Below are positions 11,749 to 19,793 of a DNA stretch of 64,000 nucleotides, piece by piece. Origin of the DNA: Sphingopyxis sp. H050. GTDB lineage: Bacteria; Pseudomonadota; Alphaproteobacteria; Sphingomonadales; Sphingomonadaceae. Position 1 is the first letter of the stretch. The number at the start of each line of letters is the position of its first letter. Under the pieces are notes generated by a model. That model was not told the DNA's origin. It saw nothing but the letters and a program-made list of their open reading frames with translations, and did no database searches. The translations under genes were made by a program, and so were the position numbers. The stretch spans positions 62,001-126,000 of the forward strand of contig NZ_LNRZ01000004.1 in the NCBI RefSeq assembly GCF_001468265.1. Direction: 5' to 3'.

Positions 11749-11823
11749 TGGTGCTGCTGGACAGGATTGAACTGTCGACCTCGTCATTACCAATGACGCG
11801 CTCTACCACTGAGCTACAGCAGC
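11749..11823 (-). tRNA. tRNA-Thr (anticodon GGT)
   Basis: On the minus strand the sequence folds as a cloverleaf: acceptor GCTGCTG/CAGCAGC, a D-arm with AGTGGTA, anticodon stem CGTCA/TGACG around the loop TTGGTAA, and T-stem GACAG/CTGTC around TTCAATC. The anticodon GGT specifies threonine. The discriminator is A and the terminal CCA is encoded. All stems pair fully. Confidence 0.97.
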
Positions 11824-11939
11824 AACCGGGGCGCCCGCAAACGCATGTTCGCCGGGCAGGCGCGGCCTATGGCGGGGCGACCTTCGCCTGTCAAGGTCGC
11901 AGGCTTGACGGGGCGCGAATTTCGCGAGATTGGGCACCG

Positions 11940-12068
11940 GTGAGCAAGCCTCCCTCCCCCGCCGACCTCGAACGCGAGCGACGCCTCGCCGAGGCGCTGC
12001 GTGAAAATCTGCGCAAGCGGAAGGCGCAAGCGCGCGAGCCAAAGACCGACACCCCGGTCAAAGTCTGA
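11940..12068 (+). CDS. Small basic protein
   Basis: Encodes 42 residues from a GTG: highly charged, with ERERRLAEALRENLRKRKAQAR predicted as a single helix. Short Arg/Lys-rich proteins with this pattern occur next to tRNA-Thr in sphingomonad genomes as I remember them; the function is unknown. No clear ribosome binding site is visible. Its 3' end overlaps the convergent DUF1905 gene by 11 bases. Confidence 0.5.
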   Translation: MSKPPSPADLERERRLAEALRENLRKRKAQAREPKTDTPVKV

Positions 12069-12372
12069 CGGTCACCGTCACGGCATCGCCCTCGGATATC
12101 CCTTCGGCCTTGCGCACCGCGGCCTTGACCGGGAGCAGCCAGCCGTCGCTTTCGCGATGCGGAAAGACCGAAGTGCTCCAGCTCGTATCGCCGATCGTCG
12201 CGCGCACCTTCGCCGATCCGAAGCCCTTGCGCCCGTCGAGCCATTGGCCGCCGATGGCGGCGAGCCGGATCCCGTCGGCGACTTCTCCCGAAATGGTGAC
12301 GAAGAACCATGCCGCAGGCGCGGTCGCCGACTGCCAGCGCCAGAGCGGCGTCGTGACGGTGAAATCCTCCAC
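12058..12372 (-). CDS. DUF1905 domain protein
   Basis: Encodes 104 residues forming one small beta-barrel domain of the DUF1905 family; the signs are APAAWFFVTISGE near 20, an RKGFGSAKVRATIG strand pair, and the closing KAEGISEGDAVTVTVRL. The family is of unknown biochemical function. It begins immediately after the stop codon of the cyclophilin gene (no intergenic bases), so the two are probably cotranscribed. Confidence 0.75.
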   Translation of the reverse strand: MEDFTVTTPLWRWQSATAPAAWFFVTISGEVADGIRLAAIGGQWLDGRKGFGSAKVRATIGDTSWSTSVFPHRESDGWLLPVKAAVRKAEGISEGDAVTVTVRL

Positions 12373-13308
12373 TTACTTCGCGGCGACGGGGCGAATGGGT
12401 ACGGGAATGTTGCAGATGTCGGCGCCGCCGGCCGGACGAATGAAGAAGGGGTCGCGGCGGTTGGCACGCGCGTCTGCATAGCGTCCGAAGCTGTTGCTGT
12501 CGGTCGAGAGATATTCGAATTTCGGCTGCTTCGCGACGGGCAGCTCGCTCGCCAGCCGGATCGACCTGATCGGGATGCGTTCGGCTTTGCTCTCATAGAA
12601 TCCCAGCGCGCCAGTTCCGCGCGGCAGGCTCGACAAATGCTCGATCCCGCTGATCACCCGGCCGACGAGCGCTATATTGCGATCGAGGTGCCGCGGCGCG
12701 TGACCGATCACGGTATAAAGCTCGGCGCCGGACCCGGTGTCCGGCGACATGTTACGGCCGACGCCGACCATGCCGTAGCAGTGCAGCGGCCAACGGCGCA
12801 CCGAATCGGGAGTACCTTCGGCCGCCACGGGCCATCCCTTTTCGAAAGAAGCATAGCGGCTGACGTCGCCGTTCGGGATCAGCAGCTTTGCAAAGCGCTG
12901 CCAGCCCGGCGCATCTCCCACTGTCACATAATCGTTCTCGGATATCGTCGCTAAGCCTTCGGGCAGCGGCTTCTTTTCGGTCGCATCGCCCCACTGGGCG
13001 ACATAATTGTCCTGCACCCGGTTGACGCTCGTCCCGTCCCACCAATGCGCGGCGGCGAGCTTGCGGATGTTGGCGATCCAGCCCTGGCTGAAAGGCGCGG
13101 GCATCAGCTGGATGACGACGCGGCGCGGCTTGCCCTTTGCATCGGGCGCAAGGTCCATGACGAGCAGGGCCGACGGCGCGATCGCGACCCAGTCGGCCGC
13201 GGGCGCCGCCGCCGCGATTTCGCCGGGCGACGGGATCGGAGCGGGCTCCTGGGCATGGACGGGAAGAAAAAGCGACGCCGCAGCCGCGGCCAGGAGCAGA
13301 TGTTTCAT
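12373..13308 (-). CDS. Secreted cyclophilin-type peptidyl-prolyl isomerase
   Basis: Encodes 311 residues. The signal peptide is MKHLLLAAAAASLFLPVHA. The cyclophilin core shows the series IQLMPAPFSQGWIANIRKL, then WWDGTSVNRV, then a QWGD segment, which match the usual 'APxxVxNF', 'YDGxxFHRV' and 'QGGD' blocks of the fold. Proteins of this type assist periplasmic protein folding. The ATG at 13308 supplies a clean signal peptide, although the same frame is open far upstream: the serine recombinase of the adjacent element reads in frame through the antisense of tRNA-Ser into this gene. Its own promoter must therefore lie in or near the tRNA gene or the 74 bases between them. Confidence 0.85.
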   Translation of the reverse strand: MKHLLLAAAAASLFLPVHAQEPAPIPSPGEIAAAAPAADWVAIAPSALLVMDLAPDAKGKPRRVVIQLMPAPFSQGWIANIRKLAAAHWWDGTSVNRVQDNYVAQWGDATEKKPLPEGLATISENDYVTVGDAPGWQRFAKLLIPNGDVSRYASFEKGWPVAAEGTPDSVRRWPLHCYGMVGVGRNMSPDTGSGAELYTVIGHAPRHLDRNIALVGRVISGIEHLSSLPRGTGALGFYESKAERIPIRSIRLASELPVAKQPKFEYLSTDSNSFGRYADARANRRDPFFIRPAGGADICNIPVPIRPVAAK

Positions 13309-15072
13309 GGGCGTCTGTCTGCCACGCCCAATCGGCTTGCGAAAGCCCTGCCAAGCGATTAGGGCGCCCGTTCCAAGCATGCGGAGCGGTGGCCGAGTGG
13401 TCGAAGGCGCTCGCCTGGAAAGTGAGTATGGGTCAAAAGCCCATCGAGGGTTCGAATCCCTCCCGCTCCGCCACTTCGGAACAACGATGGGCACTCCGCC
13501 CGCCGCCGTGGCTACGCCATTGGCGGCCAGCACGCGGAGCAGGTTGCTCTTCGATCCCATGATGCGGACCTCGCCGCGATCGACCTCGACCCGCTGCGCC
13601 AAGGCGCGAAGATGGTCGCGGCGATAGCCGCCGCCTTCCGTGCGGATGCGCCGCCGCGCCGTTGACGCGAACTTTCGCAACGTGGCCGGCGTGATGGCCT
13701 GCTGCGTCGAGTTGAGCAGGAGGGCCGAGGCCCGCTCGGCATCCGCCCGCGCCTGATCGCGAGTCGCCTTCAAGGCGACGATGCGATCCCTGAGCGCCGG
13801 ATCGTCCAAATCGGCGACGCCGCTTTCGATCGCGTCGTAGAGCCGTTTCAGGCGCAGCTCGGTCTCGGCGGATCGCCGGTTCAATTCCGCGATATGCTCG
13901 CGGCGCCGGTCGCTGCGCTCCTGTCGACGATCCAGAACCTCGGCTAGTACATCCTCCAGCCGGTCGGGATCGAGCAGCCGGTCGGCCAGATAGTTTGCGA
14001 CCAGATCGTCCAGCCGCTCCATCGAAACCGTCATGCCCTCGCAGGCGGTCGCGCCCTGCCGCGCCTTCATCGAACAGGTGTAATAGCGATAGCGCCCACC
14101 CTTCCCGGTGCGAATCGTCATCGCGCCGCCGCACTTCCCGCAATGGATCAGGCCCGTCAGCAGCGTCGGGCCACCGACGACCTGCGGATGGGCGACCTTC
14201 GGGTTGCGCGCCTTGAAATGTGCCTGCACCGCATCGAACGTGGCCTGGTCGATGATCGCCGGAACCTCGACCGCGATCACTTCCTCGGAGGGCTTCAATT
14301 CCTTGCTCTTGCCGCGCTTGTTGAACTCGTGGCGGCCGATATAGGTCGGCCGGGTCAGCATCCGATGAACCGTGCCGATGCCCCAGCGGCCGCCGTCGCG
14401 CGTGAAGATACGGCGCTCGTTGAGATGCTTGGTGATCGACTTCACGCCCATCGGGCCGGATGTGCCGTCGCCTTCCAGCGCCAGCTTGAACGCCAGCCGC
14501 ACCGTGTCGGCGTGGATCGGGTCGATCTCCAGCTTCTTCTTCATCTTCGCGCCGCGTTGCTCGGCATCGACCACGCGATATCCGATCGGCGGCAGCGAGC
14601 CGTTCCAGAAGCCTTGCCGGGCATTTTCCTTGAGCGCGCGAAGGACGTGCTTCGCATTCTCCTTCGACTGATATTCGTCGAACAGCGCCATGATCTGACG
14701 CATCATGACGTGCATCGGATCGTCGCCCATTTCCTGCGTGATCGACAACAGCTTGACGCCGTTCTTGGCGAGCTTGCGAACGTAGAACTCCAGTTCGAAG
14801 TGATCGCGGAAGAAGCGCGAGAAGCTGTGGACCACCACTACGTCGAACGACGCGGGCTTGCTGGTCCCGGCCTCGATCATGCGCTGGAACTCGGGCCGCC
14901 GGTCGTTCGTCGCCGATGCGCCGGCCTCGACGAAGGTATCGACCAGCTCCAGTCCCCGCGACAGGCAATAGGCTTCGCCCTGCTTGCGCTGATCGGGGAT
15001 CGACACGTCATGCTCGGCCTGCCGCGCCGTTGAAACGCGCAGGTAAAGGGCGGCGCGCAGCGGCACGGTCAT
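12373..15072 (-). CDS. Large serine recombinase, open reading frame fused through tRNA antisense to cyclophilin
   Basis: The recombinase part is the first 530 or so residues. The catalytic domain has YLRVSTARQ with nucleophile Ser14 and the R-x-F-x-R pattern SFSRFFRDHFE. Next come the recombinase domain (about 150-290, e.g. MGVKSITKHLNERRI) and a zinc ribbon with CGKCGG near 305 and two further Cys. A charged coiled-coil (about 380-450) completes the large-serine-recombinase layout used for integration and excision. No stop codon follows: the frame continues through the antisense of tRNA-Ser and ends at the cyclophilin stop, giving 899 codons. The element-encoded natural C-terminus was probably cut at the attachment site. 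GAGGAG precedes the ATG. Confidence 0.85.
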   Translation of the reverse strand: MTVPLRAALYLRVSTARQAEHDVSIPDQRKQGEAYCLSRGLELVDTFVEAGASATNDRRPEFQRMIEAGTSKPASFDVVVVHSFSRFFRDHFELEFYVRKLAKNGVKLLSITQEMGDDPMHVMMRQIMALFDEYQSKENAKHVLRALKENARQGFWNGSLPPIGYRVVDAEQRGAKMKKKLEIDPIHADTVRLAFKLALEGDGTSGPMGVKSITKHLNERRIFTRDGGRWGIGTVHRMLTRPTYIGRHEFNKRGKSKELKPSEEVIAVEVPAIIDQATFDAVQAHFKARNPKVAHPQVVGGPTLLTGLIHCGKCGGAMTIRTGKGGRYRYYTCSMKARQGATACEGMTVSMERLDDLVANYLADRLLDPDRLEDVLAEVLDRRQERSDRRREHIAELNRRSAETELRLKRLYDAIESGVADLDDPALRDRIVALKATRDQARADAERASALLLNSTQQAITPATLRKFASTARRRIRTEGGGYRRDHLRALAQRVEVDRGEVRIMGSKSNLLRVLAANGVATAAGGVPIVVPKWRSGRDSNPRWAFDPYSLSRRAPSTTRPPLRMLGTGALIAWQGFRKPIGRGRQTPMKHLLLAAAAASLFLPVHAQEPAPIPSPGEIAAAAPAADWVAIAPSALLVMDLAPDAKGKPRRVVIQLMPAPFSQGWIANIRKLAAAHWWDGTSVNRVQDNYVAQWGDATEKKPLPEGLATISENDYVTVGDAPGWQRFAKLLIPNGDVSRYASFEKGWPVAAEGTPDSVRRWPLHCYGMVGVGRNMSPDTGSGAELYTVIGHAPRHLDRNIALVGRVISGIEHLSSLPRGTGALGFYESKAERIPIRSIRLASELPVAKQPKFEYLSTDSNSFGRYADARANRRDPFFIRPAGGADICNIPVPIRPVAAK
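13383..13473 (+). tRNA. tRNA-Ser (anticodon GGA), element insertion target
   Basis: Class II tRNA of 91 bases with CCA: acceptor GGAGCGG/CCGCTCC, discriminator G, D-arm with GAGTGGTCGAAGGC, anticodon stem CTCGC/GTGAG around CTGGAAA, a long variable arm (TATGGGTC-AAAA-GCCCATC) and T-arm GAGGG-TTCGAAT-CCCTC. Anticodon GGA decodes UCC/UCU. The recombinase gene of the conjugative element abuts its 3' end, so this is the likely attachment locus. The gene is intact, with CCA encoded. Confidence 0.97.
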
Positions 15073-15090
15073 GGTAGCGAACTCCTCACA

Positions 15091-15345
15091 TCATTGGCAC
15101 GGCCCGAACAGCTCGTCGAAAACGTCGCCGAACCATGCCTCGAACACATCCACTTCCGCACTCGTGACCGGCACGCGCTCGGGCCAGTCGTCGGTGACGG
15201 TCCAGGTCGAAAGATCGTCCTTCGGGCTTTTCCCCGCGCAAGGACGGAGGCTGCCGACCGGCAGCGTGGCATAGTCGAACAGGTCGTCCGGGCATTCGGC
15301 CCGGCGACGATGGGGGCGACGATGGACTTTGCGGGCAAGGGCCAT
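15091..15345 (-). CDS. Conserved small hypothetical protein upstream of the recombinase
   Basis: Encodes 84 residues: an Arg-rich N-terminus (ARKVHRRPHRRRAE), then an acidic half (TSAEVDVFEAWFGDVFDELFGPCQ). No family was recognised. It lies 18 bases upstream of the recombinase on the same strand, so they are probably cotranscribed; small genes in this place in other elements sometimes help direct recombination, but nothing in the sequence shows that here. Confidence 0.55.
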   Translation of the reverse strand: MALARKVHRRPHRRRAECPDDLFDYATLPVGSLRPCAGKSPKDDLSTWTVTDDWPERVPVTSAEVDVFEAWFGDVFDELFGPCQ

Positions 15346-15460
15346 CCCGACAGGCTGCTTCGCGCTCGCGCCTCATGCAAAGCCTCTGTCGCGGCGAAGC
15401 GCAGATAGGGGCGAAGGGCGGCGCGCTGCATCGTAGCGTTCGATGCGGCCGGCCTCATCG

Positions 15461-15754
15461 TCAGTCGTCCGACTCGAAGCTGCGCTCCTCGCGGCAATGC
15501 CACAGGCGCAGGATGAAGATCGTCGCATCCGCAATCTCGTAGCGCAGCTCGTAATTGCCGACGATGATGCGCCGAACCTCGCGCGGCTCGTAGGCGTCCA
15601 GCTTCTCGCCGATCCGGGGATAGTCGAGCAGCCGATCCGGCGCGCGCGAGAGCTGCTGCACGACCCGCGCCGCCGCCTCCGGGGCAACCGGACGCAGATG
15701 CTCGTGCAGCCGCACCAAATCCGAGGACGCCTTGCCGGTCCACTTGATCCTCAT
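15461..15754 (-). CDS. ParE/RelE-superfamily toxin
   Basis: Encodes 97 residues with the ParE/RelE fold pattern: IKWTGKASSDLVRLHEHL at the N-terminus, ARVVQQLSRAPDRLLDYPRIGEKL in the middle and the strand pair REVRRIIVGNYELRYEI with a conserved Arg-rich turn, ending ILRLWHCREERSFE. Members poison DNA gyrase (ParE) or cut mRNA on the ribosome (RelE). It overlaps the antitoxin gene by 4 bases (ATGA), the usual order with antitoxin first. In this element its role is most likely stabilisation. Confidence 0.85.
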   Translation of the reverse strand: MRIKWTGKASSDLVRLHEHLRPVAPEAAARVVQQLSRAPDRLLDYPRIGEKLDAYEPREVRRIIVGNYELRYEIADATIFILRLWHCREERSFESDD

Positions 15755-16026
15755 GCCGAAGGCGGCGGCAGCGGGGTGTCAGTGCCGAGGCTGTCCGCCC
15801 AAGCGCGCACGGCCTGATGGTCGATCACGCGCCCGGCATCGACATCTTCCATTGCTTCGAGCGTCATGCGGTGACGCTCCTCCTCCTGATCAACCCAGGC
15901 GGCGAGCGCCTGTTTCATCACCCAGCCACGCGAGCGTTCGAGCCGCGAGGCCATTGCTTCAACCTTCTCCGCGAGGTGCAGCGGGACGTGTGCGGTCAAC
16001 ACTTTTGTCTCAGTCGCCATGTTCAT
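15751..16026 (-). CDS. Ribbon-helix-helix (CopG/ParD-like) antitoxin
   Basis: Encodes about 91 residues. The N-terminal ribbon-helix-helix (KVLTAHVPLHLAEKVEAMASRLERSRGWVMKQALAAWV) binds DNA as a dimer, and the C-terminal acidic/Pro-rich tail (GTDTPLPPPSA) should wrap the toxin. Start codons at 16029 (GTG), 16026 and 16020 (both ATG) are all in frame; I prefer 16026 because an AGG lies 4-5 bases upstream. A dyad operator overlapping a promoter lies about 16 bases upstream of the start. Confidence 0.82.
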   Translation of the reverse strand: MNMATETKVLTAHVPLHLAEKVEAMASRLERSRGWVMKQALAAWVDQEEERHRMTLEAMEDVDAGRVIDHQAVRAWADSLGTDTPLPPPSA

Positions 16027-16029
16027 CAC

Positions 16030-16483
16030 CTGCTATCAACCCGATTAAAATATAATCGAAATAGGCTGGAAAAGCAAGGTCAGCAGAATGGCTTGGCGCC
16101 TCCCTACGGGACCGCCGCTCTATCTCCGCTGCGCTCCGACCGAGCCCCTGACGGGTCTCGTCCCTGCCGGGTGACGATCAGCATGGCGGGGTGGCGCTGC
16201 TGCGCCGTTCGGCAATCCGCTGCGCGGATTGTTGTCTTTCCGATCTGCGGAGATCGAGCCAGGGCTGCGCCAGCCCGATCGCATCTGGTCGTTTCTCTCC
16301 CCGTCGATGGGGTGGGCGACGCTTCCCTTTAGGCCCGCCGCGCCGGGCCGCAACGCGCTGTTGGCGCGTCCTCCACTGCGTTCCGGTCCTGCGGATGCTG
16401 CCCGGCTCCGCCAGCGGGCCAACGGCAAGCTTCTTCGCCGCCCACCCCATTCCGGGGTGAGTGTGGTTTTTAGGAGAAGTGTG
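16030..16483. other. Intergenic region between antitoxin and ParB-like gene
   Basis: These 454 bases contain the toxin-antitoxin promoter at the left. A hairpin at 16213-16231 (CAATCCGC-TGC-GCGGATTG) lies in the middle. The plus-strand ribosome binding site of the ParB-like gene (AGGAG at 16472-16476) is at the right. An open frame from 16229 reaches the ParB-like gene but lacks a ribosome binding site and coding character. No other gene is visible. Confidence 0.6.
16042..16058 (-). promoter_or_regulatory. Dyad operator overlapping the toxin-antitoxin promoter
   Basis: The arms CGATTA and TAATCG are perfect complements with a 5-base AT spacer, in an AT-rich island. Read on the minus strand the centre holds TATATT, a good -10 hexamer, with the antitoxin start about 16 bases downstream of the dyad. 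RHH antitoxins commonly repress their own promoter through such palindromes. Confidence 0.5.
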
Positions 16484-18538
16484 ATGAACGCTGTTACCGA
16501 AATCCTAGCCGCCGAGCCTGTGTCGGGCGTCGAGATTTTCGTGCCGCTCGCCAAGCTCAAGAAGTCCCCGCGCAATGCCCGCAAGGTGCCGCATGGGGAA
16601 GCCGCTATCGAGGCGCTGGCCGCTTCGATCCAGCACAAGGGGCTGATCCAGAACCTTGTCGTAGAGCCGGAAACCAAGGAGGACGGGACGCCGACCGGCA
16701 ACTATCTCGTTACCGCTGGTGAAGGCCGCAGGCTGGCGATGTTGCTGCGCGCCAAGCGCAAGCAGATCAAGAAGTCGGAAGTCGTGCGCTGCTGGCTCGA
16801 TACCGCCAACGATCCGTCCGAAATCAGTCTGGACGAGAACGTGACCCGGACCCCTATGCACCCCGCCGACCAGTTCGAGCGGTTCCGCGAACTGTCCGAA
16901 AGCAAGGGCTATGGCGTGGAAGAAATCGGCGCGCGGTTTGGCGTGTCGGCTGGCGTGGTGAAGCAGCGGCTTCGCCTTGGCGCTGTCTCGCCCAAGCTGT
17001 TGCAGGTCTATCGGGAGGACGGTCTTACGCTGGATCAGCTTATGGCCTTCGCTATCACCGAGGACCATGACCGGCAGGAGCAGGTTTTCGCCAACCTGCA
17101 TCACAACCGCGAACCGTGGATCATCCGGCGCGACATGACCGCAAGCAATGTCGTGGCAGAGGACCGGCGCGCGATATTCGTCGGAGCCGAAGCTTACGCG
17201 GAAGCGGGCGGCAACATCATCCGCGACCTGTTCAGCGAGGATCGTGGCGGGTTCTTCGAGGATGCGGGTTTGCTCGATACGCTCGCCGTCGAGAAATTGC
17301 GCGAAGTTGCCGAGCGCGTTCAGGCCGAGGGCTGGAAATGGGCCGAGGCGCATATCGACTATCCCCACGCCCACGGGATGCGGCGCTTCTATCCGCAGAC
17401 CGTCGCCCTGTCCGACGAGGAGGAGGCGCGGGTCGATGAGGCATGGGCCGAGTACGACCAGATCGTCGACGGCTATGACTCGCTGGATGAAATGCCCGAG
17501 GATTTGGCGGCGAAAGCCCGTGCGCTGGACGCCGAAATGGACGCCCTGTCCGCCAAGCGTTCCGCCTACGACCCCAATGTGATCGCCAATGGCGGTGCGT
17601 TCGTCGTACTTCAACATGACGGCACGGTCAGGGTCGAGCGCGGTTTCGTGCGGGCCGAGGACGAGGCGTTGGCGGACCCCCAGCCGGAGCCGGAAGAAGG
17701 CGATGCGACCGAGCCGCAGATGGGCGACGACGAGCAGCCGGAGGACGGCGACGAGGACGTGCAGGATGCCGACGAGGACGAAGACCCGGGCAAGCCGATT
17801 TCCGACAGCCTCACCCGTGACCTGTCCGCCTATCGGACGCTGGCGCTTCGCGTGGCGCTGGCCGAGCAGCCCGATATGGCCCTGATCGCGCTGACCCACA
17901 CGCTGACCGCGCAACTTTTCTACAGCTATGCGGAGGCCGGTTGCCTTGAGGTTCGTCCGACCGTGACCCCCTTGGGGAGCCATGCGGACGGGATCGAGGA
18001 CACGCCATTGGCGGCACGGGCGAGCGAGCAGCACGAGGCATGGGCCGAGCGGATGCCGCGCGACGTGGCGGACCTGTGGGGCTTCATCGTCGGGCTGGAC
18101 GAGGCGAAGCGGATTGCGTTGCTGGCGCATTGCGCGGCTCGCACCGTCAACGCTCTGCGGTTGCCGTGGGACCGCAAGCCCCGGTCGCTGCAAACGGCGG
18201 ACAGGCTGGCGGACGCGCTGGCGCTGGACGTGGCGAAGGACTGGACGCCGACCGTGGACAGCTACCTTGGCCGCGTCACCAAGGCGCATATCGTGGACGC
18301 TGTGACCGAAGGCGTGTCCGAGGACGCCGCTCGCCGCATCGCGGACATGAAGAAGCCGGACATGGCGCAAGCCGCCGAGCAGCTTCTTTCCGGGACCGGC
18401 TGGCTTCCTGCCGTGCTGCGGACGCCCGAACCGGAGGGAGCGGACCCCGCGCCTGCGGAGCCGGAGGACGCGGATAGCGTGGAGCAGCCGCCCGAAGTGG
18501 AGGACAGCGAAGCATCCTTTGCTGTCGCCGCCGAATAG
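16484..18538 (+). CDS. ParB/KorB-like DNA-binding protein
   Basis: Encodes 684 residues. The N-terminal ParB/Srx domain (about 20-120) has VPLAKLKKSPRNARK and TAGEGRRLAMLLRAKRK; it is followed by the HTH (about 140-180, EEIGARFGVSAGVVKQRLRLG). The centre (about 400-430) is acidic (EPEEGDATEP, EDGDEDVQDADEDED), and the C-terminal half is helical without a recognised domain. ParB-like proteins of this length are typical of plasmids and conjugative elements and may serve in partition or as global repressors (KorB); no partner ParA gene is visible here. AGGAG is 7 bases upstream of the ATG. Two strong hairpins follow. Confidence 0.82.
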   Translation: MNAVTEILAAEPVSGVEIFVPLAKLKKSPRNARKVPHGEAAIEALAASIQHKGLIQNLVVEPETKEDGTPTGNYLVTAGEGRRLAMLLRAKRKQIKKSEVVRCWLDTANDPSEISLDENVTRTPMHPADQFERFRELSESKGYGVEEIGARFGVSAGVVKQRLRLGAVSPKLLQVYREDGLTLDQLMAFAITEDHDRQEQVFANLHHNREPWIIRRDMTASNVVAEDRRAIFVGAEAYAEAGGNIIRDLFSEDRGGFFEDAGLLDTLAVEKLREVAERVQAEGWKWAEAHIDYPHAHGMRRFYPQTVALSDEEEARVDEAWAEYDQIVDGYDSLDEMPEDLAAKARALDAEMDALSAKRSAYDPNVIANGGAFVVLQHDGTVRVERGFVRAEDEALADPQPEPEEGDATEPQMGDDEQPEDGDEDVQDADEDEDPGKPISDSLTRDLSAYRTLALRVALAEQPDMALIALTHTLTAQLFYSYAEAGCLEVRPTVTPLGSHADGIEDTPLAARASEQHEAWAERMPRDVADLWGFIVGLDEAKRIALLAHCAARTVNALRLPWDRKPRSLQTADRLADALALDVAKDWTPTVDSYLGRVTKAHIVDAVTEGVSEDAARRIADMKKPDMAQAAEQLLSGTGWLPAVLRTPEPEGADPAPAEPEDADSVEQPPEVEDSEASFAVAAE

Positions 18539-18547
18539 CGGCACGGG

Positions 18548-18581
18548 GCCGGGACCGCGCGAGCGGTCCCGGCTTCTTTTT
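18548..18581 (+). terminator. Strong rho-independent terminator
   Basis: An 11-bp stem (GCCGGGACCGC and its complement) with the loop GCGA is followed by TTCTTTTT. It begins 10 bases after the stop of the ParB-like gene. Confidence 0.9.
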
Positions 18582-18598
18582 GTGACCGGCGAAAAATC

Positions 18599-18629
18599 GC
18601 GGCCGCGCCCGTTGGGGCGCGGCCGCTTT
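18599..18629 (+). terminator. Second hairpin, tandem to the terminator
   Basis: A 12-bp perfect stem (GCGGCCGCGCCC and its complement) with the loop GTTG is followed by TTTCCC. It lies 18 bases after the first terminator and probably acts as a backup or a 3'-end stabiliser. Confidence 0.55.
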
Positions 18630-18638
18630 CCCATTGCA

Positions 18639-19206
18639 CAGGCGCCCCGCTCCGAGGACGCGGGGCGGCGTGCTGATAGCGGATCGACCGTTGCATTTCT
18701 GGAGGTGGGTTCGTCGAGTAAAGTTGCAGACCCACGCGGCGGGACCGCTCGGCGACTATGATGCGGGCGATGAGCGACGGTCTATGCCAGCCTCGCGCGG
18801 GATCTCGGCGAACACATAGGGAGCGTCAGCGGCGTTCGCTCTCCTGTAGTCTTTGCGAAGGATTACTTGCGAGGTGAGCCTGGCGCGGTCCAGCAAAGAA
18901 GCGAATGCCCTCCGACTGACGATGCCCATCATAGCCACGGCGTAGAATTTCCGGCTCGGCGACAACCGCGCGGCCTCTCGATTGGCTTGATCTAACCGGG
19001 GCCGGCTTCGCCTTGATCGGCCTGGCGCAACGGCGCCGCGCGGCTTTTTTCCGCCGCCTTCGGCTTTGCATCGCGAAACAAAAAAGCCGCGCGTCGCCAT
19101 CCTCCGCTGTGCTTCGGCCGCAAGCGGTGCGCGTCCGATCATCCCCGCTTCACCGATCGCCATCGAGGCCGCGGCGGTCGTGGCCCGAAGCAAAAGGAAC
19201 TTCGAC
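18639..19206. other. Region without a recognised gene, with a long inverted repeat
   Basis: No supported coding sequence is visible. The inverted repeat 19037-19050 / 19080-19093 (arms CGCGCGGCTTTTTT and complement) has a 29-base loop. The poly-T arm makes it resemble a transcription attenuator or a terminator read from either side. A ribosome binding site AAGGA (19193-19198) for the DUF736 gene lies at the end. Confidence 0.5.
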
Positions 19207-19506
19207 ATGGCCACCATCGGCACCTTCACCCAGGCGGGCAACGGCTCCTTCAGCGGAACCATCAAGACGCTCACCCTCAACGCAAAGGCCACCCTCCGTC
19301 CGATCGAGAAGGAGAGCGATAAGGCCCCCGATTTTCGTCTCGTGGTCGGCACGGTCGAGTGCGGCGCGGGATGGAAGAAGACCAGCCGCGAGAACCGCGA
19401 CTACATCTCGGTCAAGCTGGACGATCCGACCTTCGCGGCTCCGATCTACGCCACTCTGGTCGAAACCGAGACCCCCGGCGAATACGCTCTCATCTGGTCG
19501 CGCTGA
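19207..19506 (+). CDS. DUF736 protein (copy 1)
   Basis: Encodes 99 residues forming one DUF736 domain: [21 protein letters not shown], then [33 protein letters not shown] and the closing [16 protein letters not shown]. The family is common in plasmids and conjugative elements of alphaproteobacteria and is of unknown function; a second, diverged copy lies downstream in this element. AAGGA lies 8 bases before the ATG. Confidence 0.85.
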   Translation: MATIGTFTQAGNGSFSGTIKTLTLNAKATLRPIEKESDKAPDFRLVVGTVECGAGWKKTSRENRDYISVKLDDPTFAAPIYATLVETETPGEYALIWSR

Positions 19507-19515
19507 CCTCGACAC

Positions 19516-19544
19516 GGCGCCCCGCTCCCTCTGAGCGGGGCGCC
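19516..19544 (+). terminator. Hairpin after DUF736
   Basis: A perfect 12-bp stem (GGCGCCCCGCTC and its complement) with the loop CCTCT. The tail TTCGTGTG is only weakly T-rich, so it may work by stabilising the RNA end rather than as a strong terminator. Confidence 0.6.
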
Positions 19545-19793
19545 TTCGTGTGTTGGTTCGCCAGTTCATAATATGGACGGGCCATCGGCCCGGCATGTTG
19601 TGAGGTGCTTGGGGCGCCGCCCCCAGCGCCCTTCGGAGCGGCTTCCGCCCAGCTTCCTTCACGCGCGAGCGCGTTCCGTGCAGCCGGTTCCCCGCGAAGC
19701 CGCCCACTCCGGTTGCACCCCCGGTCTCGCCGACGGGCAGGGTTTCAGCGCGGCGTTCCGCTGCGCGGAAACCCAAGCCCAAGGAGTTCAGCC

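Noticed and set aside
13383-13473. A peptide-coding segment of the recombinase (RSGRDSNPRWAFDPY)
   Set aside because: This is the antisense translation of tRNA-Ser, a common artefact, and not a protein domain.
16229-16483. N-terminal extension of the ParB-like gene
   Set aside because: The frame is open but Arg/Pro-rich, and a good AGGAG with 7-base spacing points to the ATG at 16484.
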